A stretch of DNA of 64,000 nucleotides from Zizania palustris (taxonomy: Eukaryota; Streptophyta; Magnoliopsida; Poales; Poaceae): contig JAAALK010000286.1 in assembly GCA_019279435.1 (NCBI GenBank), forward strand, positions 48,184,289-48,248,288, in the 5' to 3' direction. Below the pieces are notes generated by a model that had not been told where the DNA came from, made no database searches, and saw nothing but the letters and a program-made list of their open reading frames with translations. This document shows positions 1 through 11,650 of the stretch, piece by piece (positions within the stretch are counted from its first letter, which is position 1; each line of letters starts with the position of its first letter). Position numbers and translations under genes: made by a program.

Positions 1-2
1 AG

Positions 3-591
3 TATTAGTGCCAAAAGTTACGGTCGCTATGATGTTAATGGTTTCCGCTTCCGTTCAACTATTTTTGAAGCATATCGACCTCTAGAGGCAACAACTAATA
101 CTGGAGTTGTTACAAGGGTCATTGATGGACAAGGACACGAAACTATGTATTATGGAATCATCAAAAATATAATCGAGTACAATTTTGCCGAGAATAAGGA
201 GATTAAAGTAGTCTTCTTCGATTGTGATTGATTCGACCCTAAACATGGTACTCGTGAAAATCAATTTGGGATGGTTGAAGTCAAACACGCGGAACGATTA
301 TCTGGTTGCGATAATTTTGTCCTTGCTCAACAAGTCGAGCAGGTGTATTATATGCCGTACCCATGTGAAAAACTAAGTGCTTGGCGGGTAGTCTACAAAG
401 TGAATCCTCGGGAACGTCTACACACCCCTAGTGATGGCGCTTATCAATTGGAGGTTGAAGAGGTCGATGAGGTTTACCAAGATGATGAATTGCTGACTTC
501 GTTTAATGTAGAGTCAGAATCATCGACGGATTCTTTTCTCGGCGATTCTAATGATTGTGGCAGTTCCCGAGAAAAGGAAACACCAACATAA
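3..591 (+). pseudogene. TNP2-type CACTA transposase C-terminus (DUF4216), one in-frame stop
   Basis: Frame 3 reads SYGRYDVNGFRFRS, then a stretch containing MYYGIIKNIIEYNF and VVFFDCD, then FDPKHGTRENQFGMVEV and VLAQQVEQVYYMPYP. This is the pattern of DUF4216, the domain found C-terminal to the CACTA TNP2 transposase. The frame is broken once, by TGA at 229-231, where the family has Trp (DCDW); a single G-to-A change explains it. The frame then stays open to the natural stop at 589-591, ending in an acidic, serine-rich tail. The catalytic part of the protein lies before base 1. The protein would have cut and moved the CACTA element in the nucleus; this copy cannot make it intact. Confidence 0.82.
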
Positions 592-1050
592 GATGAAAAA
601 AGTAACATGGCGTTCTTTCGGGAGGAAAAGGACAAATTGATCCTGATTTTGATGATAATTGACAAGAAATTGTTTTCATACATGCATATGCAACATACTT
701 CATATTACATGTTTTTTCATATGTACAAACCTTCTTTACTAATAAATGCTCGTTTGTGCTTATTTTGAACAGGATGTTGAAAAAGGTGAAGACTGTCACG
801 AGGAAGCTCTTCCGCTTAGGGAGTACATCGGCGAGTACTCCGGTGAGTACACCGACGAGTTAGGAGGACACCCTATTCCAGGGTAGTTCCTCTTCTTCAA
901 ACAGACGTCGTCAAGAGCAACTCTTAAGATGCATAGATCCGACATTAATTGGTCCGCCTATTGCATTTCAACTGGATGATGAGGTAACTTTCAGATTACT
1001 TTTTATGTCAGTTATAAACTATTACTAATTGTTTCAATACTATTTTGTAG

Positions 1051-3180
1051 GAGGAAGAATACTTGGAGAGTGCGGGTCACGAGGATGATCTGGTGGGTGG
1101 GGGCAGGAGGTGGATGTCCCGGACTGTGCGGCGCAGAGGGATGACCTAGAGGGTGTGGAGCAGGGAGATGACCCGAAGGGTGCGGGGCAGGGTGATTTCC
1201 CGGATGGTGCGGGTCAGGAGGAGGGGGCTGAGGCTTCCGGGGTCTTAGTATCTTTTAGGACAAGCCACCTAGTCGCCCCACCAGTAGTCTCTTCCGGTGG
1301 AGCCAAGATCGAGATTACACCTGTAGGTGACGGGTAAGTCTAATACTCGTCTGTTGTTTTGCTTTTTTTTTTCAAAAAAATTCTTTCACTAAACTGATTT
1401 TATTTATTATGTATTTCTAGATCTTGGATTGACTCTCGGTTTGACGACACTTCGAGGGTCAGATGGGTTAACCAGATATTGGGTAACCTGTGTCGTCTGC
1501 ACTACCCAGGGGTGCTGACAATGCCGACCGCTGAGCGGGTTCTATGCCAGACATGGGACCAGTACCGGTTTGCTCCTGACGGGCGCCACGGAACTGCTCA
1601 GGGGGCGGTGTCTCATGACTTCTGGGTATGCATGTGTTTTTTCAATCTTCTTTTAGTTCTAACACAAAGCTTTTCGAGTTACAACATTGTACTAATCATG
1701 ACTTTTGCAGTTACGCTTTTGCTTGCCAGAAGTCGGAAATCACCATAATCATGCCCTTCAAGTCTTCAACAACAATGCACATAAGGTGGTGAAGGACACT
1801 ATTTCGTATGCCCGCATTCAAGCGAACAATGCTTACTACAAGGAGAAGCTAGGGCAATGAATGAGTGAGGCGACGGGCGCATCGTCAATATATTTGACTG
1901 AAGAACAATACCGTTCGGTAAACAATTCTAACTTTTTGCTTCTTTGATTGTTCAAATTTGTTGTCATATAATACAAATAGCATCTCTGTTCAGGTGAGGA
2001 TTCCGTGGTTTGCAATCCGCGAGGACGCATATTTCAAATTATGTAAGATTTGGTCTTCAGTTGCATTTAAGAAGACTTCCGAGCAGAAAAGACAATGTCG
2101 CGGGACGGATCCGAAGCACAGATATGGTGCCGATGGTCATATTCGCCACACTAAACGCATGGTAAGACCTTCTTCTGTCACTCTTTAGCTATAGATACAT
2201 TGTAATTTGACTAACTCATTTCTAATGTACAGGAAGCTAAATCTGGCAACGTGCCAAGTGACATAGAGGTGTATATCTCTGGTCATAAAGGAAGTGATCC
2301 TACACAGCCAGATGTCTTGTGTAGCCAGACAGCCACAGAACATTTGGTGAGATGTTATTAAGAGTTTGCATAATTTCATTTTTCTGCGTCTAGCTAATCG
2401 GGCATGTTTTTTGCAGGCGCAGTATGGTGAACACATGGTTCGACTCAATGGAGAGGACTATAATTGGCAGAGAGAACCTGTCGACCAAATGGCCGTGTAC
2501 AACAGCGGAGGTGGAAAAATCCATGGACGGTGAGACAATGTTTTTATTAATGTTTTGTGTATGGTATTGTGATGGTAACTAACTCATTCAATGTTGCAGG
2601 TACTCCATGTTCAATGGAGTTATTGACTTGAGAGCGGTGAGAGCTCAGAAGTCAGCTCAGTCGTCGCAGAGCTCCGTCGGAGTTGGCTCCAGCCGTCGTC
2701 GCTCAGAAGAAGCCCCGGAGGTGGTTCGGGTGAGGGAGGAAATGACGCAGGAAATGAGGCGGCGCGACGAGTACTATACCGCCTGCTTAGCACAACAGCA
2801 GGCGATGATCCAAGTAAGTTTAGTTTGGAGTGTTGCAGTTAAAAAGTATTCAGAAATAGGTTTAGAACTAACTGATTACATTACAACATGTGTAGCAACT
2901 AGCCCAGCAGCATGGTGGATTTGACATGTCCAATTTCCAACCACTACCTCCCTCGCCACCACCATTATATTCTACATCACTTGAGGTACCTCCTGACATA
3001 TCGTTACTTCAGATACTTAAGTTAGTGTTTAGAAGAGTAGTTGAGTTAATTCGTTCTCTAATTTTGTCTATTTCTTCAGAGTTTCCGTACACCTGGCCAG
3101 GATGGAGCCTCCTGAGAAAATGTGGATGAAGCGGGAGGCAGCGGCGGCCCCCACGACCCAAATGTGGGCGATCAGTGAGT
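1051..3180 (+). pseudogene. Plant transposase of the Ptta/En/Spm family (Transposase_24-like), multi-exon, broken
   Basis: The second CACTA gene, read across several short introns. Segments: 1110-1336 (ending KIEITPVGDG before gtaagt), about 1421-1625 (FDDTSRVRWVNQILGN...), about 1711-1916 (HNHALQVFNNNAHKVVKDT...), 1994-2161 (IREDAYFKLCKIWSSVAFKK, then Q-rich basic residues), 2233-2345 (EVYISGHKGSDP), 2417-2529, 2600-2812 (a charged, glutamine-rich coiled-coil-like segment ending QQQAMIQ) and 2896-3126 (proline-rich tail). The 'FKLCKIWSSVAF ... GADGHIRHTKRM' block is typical of PF03004-type plant transposases. TGA at 1858-1860 interrupts the frame just before MSEATG. These proteins are thought to bind the subterminal repeats. 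The exon joins were inferred from splice consensus only. Confidence 0.75.
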
Positions 3181-3435
3181 ATGGATGTGTATTGTGAACC
3201 TGGATTGAATCTCGATGTGTTATGTGACTTTGTATGTGAATTTGGATGGTATATGTGAATGCGGATGTGTACTGTGACTTTGGATGTGAATTAAATTGTG
3301 TTATGTGATTTTGGATGTGATGTGTGAAGTTTTGGATGTGAGATGTGATTTTGGATGTTATATGTGAAGTTTGAATGTGATTTTGGATGTGAAATGTGAA
3401 TTTGGATGTGTATTGTGAATGTGATATAAATTGTG
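3180..3435 (+). repeat. Degenerate minisatellite (TGTGAATTTGGATG-like)
   Basis: About a dozen imperfect copies of a 14-25 base unit of the type 'tgtgaatttggatg' run in tandem between the last transposase exon and the CACTA subterminal repeats. No reading frame is kept. It is probably a replication-slippage array inside the transposon. Confidence 0.75.
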
Positions 3436-3449
3436 TTTGGATGTGACCA

Positions 3450-3683
3450 TAGCCAACTAGGAAAAAACAAAAAAATACCAGCTAACTTCCGTCGGCTTTG
3501 ACCATAGCCGACGGAAGTTAGCGCCCTTCTGCTGACGTGGCAGAGTTCGGCGCTAACTTCCGTCTACTCGCTTCCATCGGCCAAATGCCGACGGAAGTTA
3601 GCCTTTAGCCGACGAAAGTTAGCTTCTTCCGTCGGGAAAGGGCTAACTTCAAGCCGACGGAAGTTCCCTGTTTTGTTGTAGTG
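3450..3683 (+). repeat. CACTA subterminal repeat block and 3' terminus
   Basis: The motif (gccgacggaagttagc) appears at least eight times in both orientations, so the block can fold into hairpins. It ends in the terminal bases gttgtagtg at 3683. Subterminal repeats of this kind are the transposase binding sites in characterised CACTA elements. Confidence 0.85.
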
Positions 3684-5100
3684 AAGGATTCCAAGCGATC
3701 TACATGTATCAACCTATATTGCTGATAGTTGCTTAATAAATATCAATCATCTAGTTAACGGAGGGCGTCACCAGGTTTAATTATAGTTTTGTGTACATTA
3801 CATGTTCGATTTTTTGTGTTAACAAACTGAAGCGACATTGCCTTACTATTGTAGTATTTATCAAAAAGATTTTGTGAGGTCAATAACATTTGTGTTCATG
3901 ATACCCTCCAAATAATGACAATAGATAGGTGTGCCACTGAGGTTGAGGTTGCGAACTGTGCGAGCGGCGGTAGGATATGGCTCCACAAAGGGTGACCTAA
4001 ATTTAGCCAAAGAGTTAGCCTAACACAAGGGGACTATTTGGTAATAACAATGGGATATGCCCCATTGACTGTTATGGCAAAATTCTACACTAACTTTGAT
4101 GATGAGAAGACCCAACAACCATCGAAGTGGAGGACAATGACGATAGTGGTATACATAGAGAACTGACATTATTACACATGTACATATTTTGTTTATGTTC
4201 TTATCATTGTTTCTTATAATGTCATGGGAGGGTCCTTGCAATTTGGATAGTTTTACAATTTGGACATGTGGAGTACCTCTTTAGCAATTCTAATATTTTG
4301 TACTACGGGAGGTCGAACTCTATGAAATTGGTTGCTGCCCGAAGCTATAGAGTTAAGATATTTAGGACAGCTTCATCCTACTTTACGATAGAGTTGAGAG
4401 TTGGAGCTCTTCCAAACAAGCCCTAATTAATTGAGCCTCGTGTGTCATAATATAAACTGAATCATCTGTTTTTTCTATTAGCATAATCTTTTGGATTAAA
4501 CTAGCATGTAACCCAACATTGACTACTAATCATCCAAATATGTACATCTAACTAGCCGTTAGTCACAACTAAGATGTTCTACATGTGTACTTGGTTGGAA
4601 ATTTGCAATTGGCATACACAAGCAAAATGAAGAAGAGAATGAGGAGATATGGATGGTAGATGGCCCGGGTAGCATAGAAAACAAAAGGCGGGAAACAAAA
4701 TAGACCGGTGGGCTTCCATTGATGGGCCAAATGTTCAATATTTTTTTAGGAATTTATGTGCATAATGTAATTTAAATTTGTATCGACTTCTAATAAAAGC
4801 TATGTTTCAACAAGCAACGTTAGGTTATTTAAAAAAAAGAAATGGGATCATATAACATTTTTTAAATTGAAAATTTAATGATTTATCGGCTACATTAACT
4901 GACATGTGGATAATCCAAGATCCAGAAAACTAGTAAAAGAAATAAACTATTTTTCTCGGATGGGTGAGTAACGAGTAATCATATCATTTATTTTTTTACA
5001 AATACTAAATTATTATATTTCAAATATTTTTAACTAAAAGTTTTTATTCGGAGCAACAGGAGAGTAGTATATTTGTGTAAGTGGGTAGATCGAATCGCAA
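3684..5100. other. AT-rich intergenic, no gene seen
   Basis: No reading frame with recognisable protein content. The ORF at 4020-4241 (minus) has no known motif and is judged chance. The stretch separates the CACTA end from the large MULE-like element. Confidence 0.6.
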
Positions 5101-5184
5101 TAAACACTTGACTTATGCTCAATTACAATCCTTAAAGCCTGCGGGAATTCGAGGCCTCTCCGCGCTCTGACTCCTGTTGGCCTA

Positions 5185-5425
5185 TCACCGACCGACGCGT
5201 GCTCCCCTTCCCAAGCTGCCATTTTTGCAAAAATGACCTCATGTTTATCTCTAATCGCGTAAAGGTCCAGCGCAGTATGGTTTGCTGTCTTGCTCCTTTT
5301 TCGTATACGCCCTTGCTTCCTGTTAATTTATACGTGAAGGAGAGGAAATTCGAGAAATCGGAGTGCGCTCTAAAAATAAGAAACGTGGGGGCTTTTGTGA
5401 AAACGTACAGGCCGCTGGAAGCCCC
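5185..5425 (+). repeat. Left terminal inverted repeat of the large MULE-like element
   Basis: Matches the reverse complement of about 11300-11540, with shared landmarks 'gacctcatgtttat' / 'aacctcatttttat', 'gtcttgc' and 'ggagtgcgctct'. The similarity fades outward of about 5185. Confidence 0.7.
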
Positions 5426-5580
5426 AGCCCCATTCGGCCACTCCCTCCCCCATCCCCTAACCCTAGCCGCCGCTCCATCTCCTCTTCGCTGCTACAACCA
5501 CCATCAGCGCGACTCGCTCTTCGTGCCTCCGCCTTGCCGTCCCTACCTTGAAGCTCCCTTCCAATATCTCCTCCTCGCCA

Positions 5581-5853
5581 ATGGAGCTCCTCACGGTCTC
5601 TAACACGATTGCAGCACTTGGTAAGCTCCTCTGCTTCGTCGTCGTCTTCCCTGCCGGCGACCTCCACCATGCCACCGCCATCCGCTCCATTCACCTCCTA
5701 TTCATATCCTCGGTCTCCTCCCACCTCGCCTTCATTTACAACACCCTTATGTGCAGCCTTGCTTCCTCCTCATCGGTCGACACCGCCATCGAGCTCTTCA
5801 CTGTGATGCGTCACGCCGGCGGTTGTCCTCCAGGCCCGACGCATGCTCGCTAG
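5581..5853 (+). pseudogene. PPR protein gene fragment (5' end)
   Basis: From the ATG at 5581 the frame reads MELLTVSNTIAALGK and then SSHLAFIYNTLMCSLASSSS followed by VDTAIELFTVMRHAGG, ending at a stop near 5853. The 'HLAFIYNTLM ... A-ELF--MR-AG' pattern is the first repeat of a plant PLS-type pentatricopeptide repeat protein (organelle RNA processing or editing). Only about 90 of the usual several hundred residues remain and nothing downstream continues the repeats, so this is a captured or truncated piece. It begins immediately inside the left inverted repeat, as expected for a fragment picked up by a MULE. Confidence 0.6.
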
Positions 5854-6962
5854 CAGCATTCAACTGGACCAACTCGGTGGGCAGGTTCCCGTCGGTGAAC
5901 TCCTTAGACAAAGCCAGTTGTGGCTTCACCTCGAAGCATGGGTCCCTTATCCGCAGGTATGTGATGGGCACAATAAGTTACAAGGTTGACATTAACATCA
6001 GGTACAATTAATTGAAATATACAACATCACATTCTGGAAAAAAAGTGGTAGGGGCAGTAAGTTTCAGAAGCATGTTTACCTTTTAACGCCACTGGCCTAT
6101 GATCGGAATATGAAATTTCTAAGGACATTACTATCTCAAATTCTCCTTCCACTAATGCTGGTGTTGCTTCTAGATTTGTAGTTTTAGAGTGAAAATTATC
6201 ATGTCTGACTATCAGGCTGTCACCTCTATGTAATGCTTGAGTATGTGAGTATGTTTGGCCAGCTTATTTGAAAGCCTCAAGATTTCAGCTGGTCCTAGAA
6301 TATCACATGAATCAAGATACATCGTGGGAATACAAAAAGTTTTCAGTGGTTCTTGATAATGTTGCCTTGAAGGCTTGAAGTTCCTTTTCACTATGCCCAT
6401 GCTGATTACTCATTATGAATGTGCTTATGACTTATTACGACAATAAGTTCTGGCTTCTTATAACTTATGACTTTTTTAAACATTAAGCTAACCATAGGTT
6501 ATATACAAGGTGTCTAATTGAGTAATTGTTTCATCGGTCATTTATAGCGGCCGGTGTTTAGTTCTGAATGGATGCATGCAAGTTAGCCGTAAAAAAGGCA
6601 TGTTTGCTTGTTTCCACCGGATGCTTTATGTTGAGGACATAGATTAATTTACAGATGCCATCAAGATCTTTAATTAGAAGACACACACATATATATATAT
6701 ATATGCATGATCACCAAAGCCCCAGATTGAATTATTAGAGTATTCAGACTTTATTTCATCTTATTGTGTTTGGTGAAATCTATTAATCAGCGCAAACAGT
6801 TACATGTTTTAAATGGTATATAAATTTGGTTTGTTGATATTCTTCTTCCTACTAATTATGTTTACAAATTTGGCAGCCATGCCACTCAAAATGTCATGAT
6901 GCTTAACAAATTGCCATGAAACTGAAGGTTTTTTTTTTTGCAAAATGATGACGTGCAACTCT
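5854..6962. other. MULE interior without recognisable gene
   Basis: Contains two short open stretches on the minus strand (5854-5955 and 6212-6400) that look somewhat protein-like but match no family I recognise. An (at)n run lies near 6690-6704. The rest is AT-rich filler. Confidence 0.5.
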
Positions 6963-7101
6963 ATGGTGCCAACAAAGGCAATTTCATGGCGAGTCGAGGA
7001 TCCACCAACCTCAAGATTTACCTGGACCATTGAGAACCTATCAAGACTTCGATAGTGAGCATGAAAAAGCTCTACTCAGTTTTTTTTGGAGGCTACAAGT
7101 G
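6963..7101 (+). pseudogene. MATH-domain fragment of a UBP12/UBP13-type ubiquitin protease
   Basis: The plus strand reads VEDPPTSRFTWTIENLSRL, the start of the MATH (TRAF-like) domain at the N-terminus of plant ubiquitin-specific proteases 12/13. After a stop and a frame change near 7050 it resumes as KKLYSVFFGGYKW, matching the family's 'KKHYS-VF-VGGYKWR'. Only this one piece, about 45 codons, is present; the peptidase domain is absent. It is non-functional and lies inside the MULE-like element. Confidence 0.75.
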
Positions 7102-7525
7102 GTTAGTGTCTATTGCTCTTGTTGTCTGAGATAACATATTTGGTCTTGATTCTAATACCATACGAAAGTGCTTCATTTTATCAATTCTTATGACTGATTA
7201 CAATAGTTCTTTGAATGGTATAAAATATCATGTGAATGCTATAATAACGAGTAATTATCAATTTCTTTTGGATACTTGCAGTTAAAAAGTGATGGTGACT
7301 TCCTCTTCTTAATGCTGATGCCGCAACTAGAACAAAAATTTGAGGAAACCATTTTACTTAACACATCTTAATATAAGTTATTTATTGTTAAATTTCAGAT
7401 GATTTAATCTTTCTAAGAGCCTTATGAGCCAGTCTGTTCGATTAGAAGCTATTGCACCTTTTTTGTTTTTCTTATTTATTTTGCATCACACTTAAAATCA
7501 TTTTATAGTTGTGCTTCTGTACAGT

Positions 7526-7749
7526 TCTATGAAAAAACAAGTAGATGCAAAATTGGCGCAAAGTGTAAGTTAAATCATCCAAAGGATATTGAAATACCTT
7601 TGAGTCAAATGAATCTGAAAATGCAGAGACTGTTGAAGGGGCAAGGAATATTGGTGCAACAGATGGTTCAGTTTCAGAGAAGATGTTATCACCAGTTGCC
7701 GTTGCACAAGAGTTTAACTCTACGGGGTTACCTACAAGATCATTATGTG
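7526..7749 (+). pseudogene. CCCH zinc-finger protein fragment
   Basis: After an acceptor-like 'tacag' at 7525 the frame reads FYEKTSRCKIGAKCKLNHPKD, a C-X5-C-X3-H fragment of a CCCH zinc finger (the conserved form is CKFG--CKFNHP). It then shifts frame once near 7606 and continues SENAETVEGARNIGATDGSV and SEKMLSPVAVAQEFNSTGLP, the linker style of plant ZFN-like RNA-binding proteins with several CCCH fingers. The neighbouring fingers are missing. This is a frameshifted exon-sized relic inside the MULE-like element. Confidence 0.72.
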
Positions 7750-9329
7750 CTTTCGTCCGTAAACCATGTGAATTAGATTATTGTAAATTATGCAATGGAA
7801 GAAAACAATGTTGAACATGCTCTATGCTTTCTGGAGATTCTACATATCTGCCTGTTATATGGATTGGGCACAGAATGTTACTCTGTTATTAAATTATGTT
7901 ATGTGATTATATTCTAAAACTTGTCAAAATACTAGTGTACCTTATCTCACATATTTTCTGCTAACTTGACCTAGCTGAAACACCTTTTGGCTTGTATAGT
8001 TGTATTGTTTAATTAATTCAATATGTTGCTTAATGTCCGATATTATTTTTCTCTAAGTTTTTTTTCTTTTATAAAGTTTGTAGCTTTTTTAATGCATTCT
8101 CCATGGCTTTTTTGTCTACGCTCACAAATGTGGCGCACAACGCTAGTAATCATAAATTGCCACTAGAACGTCCTGCGCACTTCGCGCGCTTGTGATCTAT
8201 CAGTTTTGATGACTTTATATTGACATTTTCCTTTTTAATACGGTTCACATAATATTTGTAACTAAATTTTCTGATACTATCTTATCCAAGTCAATTAAGA
8301 TAACCATCAACAAAAGAATACATTAATAATATATTAGTTCTTTCTAAGAACCTGTCAAATCAAAATCATTAGTACATTAATGTTTTCTGGCCAACACACT
8401 TCTATTGTGTTTTCTTGTAAATGTAAACAGATTTAGTCTTTTGAAGGTTCAAGCTTGGTCGACACTATTATAGTAATAAATTGAAGTGCATTCAATTAGC
8501 TTGCAACATTTTCTTCTTGACATAGAAGTTGACTACACATATTCACAATTGATATTTTGTTCATTTGAATAAAAAAAGTCATCCGATCATTGAAATACAA
8601 TGCACAACCTAATAAAAAGATTTGGAGAGATTTCACTAAGGAACAACCTTTTCATATGTTGATACCATGATATCATCAGCAGAGAACAAATCATGGTCAT
8701 ATACTTGCTGGGAATGGAGAGATTATAAATTACTGGACTCTGCCCACAAGCATGATATTTGTTGCTTTATAATAACATATACAAAGGATCTATAATGGCT
8801 TCTCTTCATCGTCACTCTTTTTAACAGAGAATGTCAAATATGATATCACAACATCACCTCACTATAAATAAAGGAATCACGAAACACCCCGGTACATTTT
8901 ATACAACTATGATTAAAAATAGATATGGACGCCTTATGTAACTATGTTTCAGTAAGTTCTCTTCTATAACATTCGAACAACAAATTTTGGCAGAATTTTC
9001 ATGCAATCTATACTGGTTATGTGATTCTAAGATAGAATGAGATGTATAATATATAGGAAATATCAAAACTCAATTTATGGTATCACCTTTATTTATTATA
9101 TCATTGTTGTATTTTCATGCTGAACAATTTATGTATATTGCCATAACAGCCCCATTAGTTCAAAGTATTTCCCTCTAACTGGTGAGCTATATTTAATCGT
9201 ACATTTTAAAACAGTATCGAGAGCAATTTTTTGCTGAACAGAGGAGCATAAACTTGAGCCAACAACCCAACATTACCAGAAAATACATGAATTCATGGTG
9301 AATTATTTTCATTTAGCTGGACCACATAC
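7750..9329. other. AT-rich MULE interior, nothing recognised
   Basis: No recognisable exon on either strand. Later RPN5 exons were looked for on the minus strand and not found, so the RPN5 copy ends near 9330. Confidence 0.5.
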
Positions 9330-10955
9330 CGAATCATCAAAATCATCAATTCATAGTAGATGCACTTCAGTTCCAAGAGAGAAGGTATCTCTGACGGGAC
9401 TTCCTGAACAATACCGTCACCTTCATTTGTTTTCTTTTTTCCTTTGATGGGTATGCATCAAATACCCTAGGACTGATTTTCCTGGATAAAATCTTTCCCC
9501 ATACATAATCTTGACGATCCAAGCACAGTCGGACCTGTGACCATGATTATAGTTAGATTCCAGGAATCGGTCTTTGTAGCAGTTCAAAGCCCTATTACCG
9601 TAATACACTTCATACCTACTCCAGAATGAATGATATTTTTTTGTCTTTGCCATAGAACCAAATGTTTCGACCTGAAGATCAACTTGTTAATCAACGAGAT
9701 ATTACATAGATAAGAGGAAGATGACGCTAGGGTGATTATAATAGATGGAATTGTATGTCTTGATTCAGAGCAGCATGAGGTTACAACAACTTCTTGCATT
9801 AAATCAGCAGCCTCATCAATCTATCCCCGCTCCTCTTTTATTTTTGCAAGTCTTTTGATCAATCTTGCTCTCTCTATCTCCACATATATCTATTAGATGC
9901 ACAACAGTGAGAATACACATATGAATAAACAACATACCTATGGAGAGAAATATTTGAGTATCCATGGTTCTCACTTTTCCGGCAGATACACTGCTCAATG
10001 TCTTGATTAGCTCAATACGTGTCTCTGTGTCAAGTCAATGTACTCCATTGCTTTCTTAACCATGGCAGTAATAGCCTGTACAAATAAAAAATTTGAAGAG
10101 TTATACATGACCATAGAAACTAAATTAACAGTAGTGTAGTATTGCATGCTTACAAGATACCGTATAATTTGTAAGTAAATATTTCAGATAAATGTTAAGT
10201 GTTAGATATGGTAAAACAATTTTGTGCTGTTTTGGAGAAAAATGCATGCAAAGTGAATTTTTGAGTGAAATATTTAATGCATACAGCACACGGTGAAATT
10301 GTACTTGAGACGCAGCCAAAGACACAGCTTAGCAATAGTGATAGTCAGTGCAAGGAGTAATCTGTGTTTCTTTCCTACTAAATATTATTGTATTATCCCT
10401 TACAGGTTACAAATCACAGCACACATCCCATCACATCAAACTAAATATGACACCATGTTCCTTTGAGCATAGATAATTTTAATGTGCATGATCAATAACT
10501 AAGATAATCAAAACTTAAAATGACTATAAGTTCGTCCCAATATAAAATCATCATTGTTCATAATGACAACACAGTGGCAGTGGGTATGCCATGCTAGTCT
10601 CAATTACATGTGCTCCAGAGATAGTTTGGAGTTTGAATGTGCCTACGGTCAGTATAACATTGAACATATAAGTTGAATAGCTAAATCAGGGTTAGTAATT
10701 CAGCTAGAACTAAGCGAAGGTCAAACATAGTAGAAACCGCGAGAGCTTGACCTGCTTAAGCTGCCCCCTCCTCTTGGAGAGGAGCATGATGCGATCATTG
10801 AGCGTCTTCCACGCGCCGGCCTTGTAGCAGAGCTCGGCGATGTCGATGGCGGCCTTCCTCGTGCCGGCGACATCAGCGTCCAGCCTCATCTGCTTCTCCA
10901 CATTCAGGAGCGACTCAATCGCCGCATCAAGGTTGGTATTGTTACCGTCCTGCAT
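9330..10955 (-). pseudogene. RPN5: Truncated 26S proteasome subunit RPN5 (PSMD12) copy, introns retained
   Basis: Minus-strand exons, in order: 10955-10752 (intact, MQDGNNTNLDAAIESLLN ... WKTLNDRIMLLSKRRGQLKQ), 10075-9975 (AITAMVKKAMEYIDLT, then SSVSAGK), 9889-9785 (YVEIERARLIKRLAKIKEE, then IDEAADLMQEV), about 9671-9612 (VETFGSMAKT) and 9534-9330 (VRLCLDRQDYV, LSRKISPRVFDAYPSK, IPSLLELKCIYYELM). These follow the N-terminal half of RPN5, a lid subunit of the 26S proteasome. Breaks: about 7 bases missing after IDLT in exon 2, a TAG replacing Gln in exon 3, and a frameshift after the SKEK segment in exon 5. The C-terminal half with its PCI domain is absent. Retained introns show it arose by DNA capture or duplication, not from an mRNA copy. 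Confidence 0.88.
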
Positions 10956-11299
10956 CCACCCAGAAGTATGAGAGTCAGGTCATGGAGCCGCAGATCATCA
11001 AGCATGACATCAAAACCCTAGATGAGGACTTGAAGAGTGCACGTCGGCGGGTGGCCAAAACCCTAGGGAGCGTAGCGGCGGGCGAAGGGACGAGATGAAA
11101 AGGGGAGGAGGGCGTGATCTCACCGTGGTGGGGCGGCGGCGACGACGGCGGTGACGGCTGCGGTCGTGGACTCGGGGAGATCTATAGGAAATGCAGGGGC
11201 GAGAGTGTGAGCAGGTACTGCGCGTGGCGGCTAGGGTTAGGGATGAGGGATAGGGGACGGGGACGAGGACTGGGACTGAATGGCGGACTGGGCACGTGG

Positions 11300-11540
11300 G
11301 GCTTTGGACCCTTGGCTGGACGTTTCACGAAAAACACCCCGAATTTTTCAATTTCAGAGCGCACTCCAACTTTTCGTTTTTTCTCTCCTTCGTGTATAAT
11401 ATCTCAGGAAGAGAGGACGCAGATGCAAAACACGCAAGACAACACAGAGAACTGTGCCGGTCCTCCACGCAATTATCTATAAAAATGAGGTTCTTTTCGC
11501 AAATAAGACGATGCCGCCTGGGGCGACGTGGCGGCTCGTG
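11300..11540 (-). repeat. Right terminal inverted repeat of the large MULE-like element
   Basis: The reverse complement aligns with 5185-5425. A further 100 bases outward (to about 11650) look like typical GC-rich MULE terminus but have only weak similarity to the left side. Confidence 0.68.
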
Positions 11541-11650
11541 GGAGCTGCCACGCCGGGGAAAACGTCAGGATCCCAACAAATTACCTAAAAATCGGAGGTG
11601 TTTTTCACAAAATCATGACGTGGCTCAAGGAGGGGAGAGCAAACTCGAGC

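Larger units (their letters stand above)
1..3683 (+). mobile_element. CACTA (En/Spm) transposon, 3' part, cut by window start
   Basis: The element ends with ttttgttgtagtg at 3683, the reverse complement of a CACTACAACAAAA terminus. Just inside lie many copies of a subterminal motif (gccgacggaagttagc and its complement, 3480-3670), the usual layout of CACTA ends. Upstream are the C-terminal DUF4216 part of a TNP2-type transposase protein and a second multi-exon gene of the plant Ptta/En/Spm transposase family. Both contain in-frame stops, so this copy looks inactive. The 5' end lies outside the window, so the 3-bp target duplication (would be aag, 3684-3686) cannot be checked. Confidence 0.9.
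5100..11650. mobile_element. Probable Pack-MULE carrying four host gene fragments
   Basis: The left arm (about 5185-5425, plus strand) and the reverse complement of the right arm (about 11300-11540) align over more than 200 bases. Examples are 'ttatacgtgaaggagagg' against 'ttatacacgaaggagag', and 'ggagtgcgctct' in both. Long terminal inverted repeats around captured gene pieces are the mark of Mutator-like Pack-MULEs. Between the arms lie fragments of PPR, MATH/UBP12-type, CCCH zinc-finger and RPN5 genes. The exact outer ends and the expected 9-bp target duplication were not resolved, so the limits are approximate. A nest of several elements cannot be excluded. Confidence 0.6.

Noticed and set aside
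5854..5955. Minus-strand peptide-like stretch (DPCFEVKPQLALSKEFTDGN)
   Set aside because: Reads well but I cannot place it in a family and no flanking exon supports it; kept only as a note inside the MULE.
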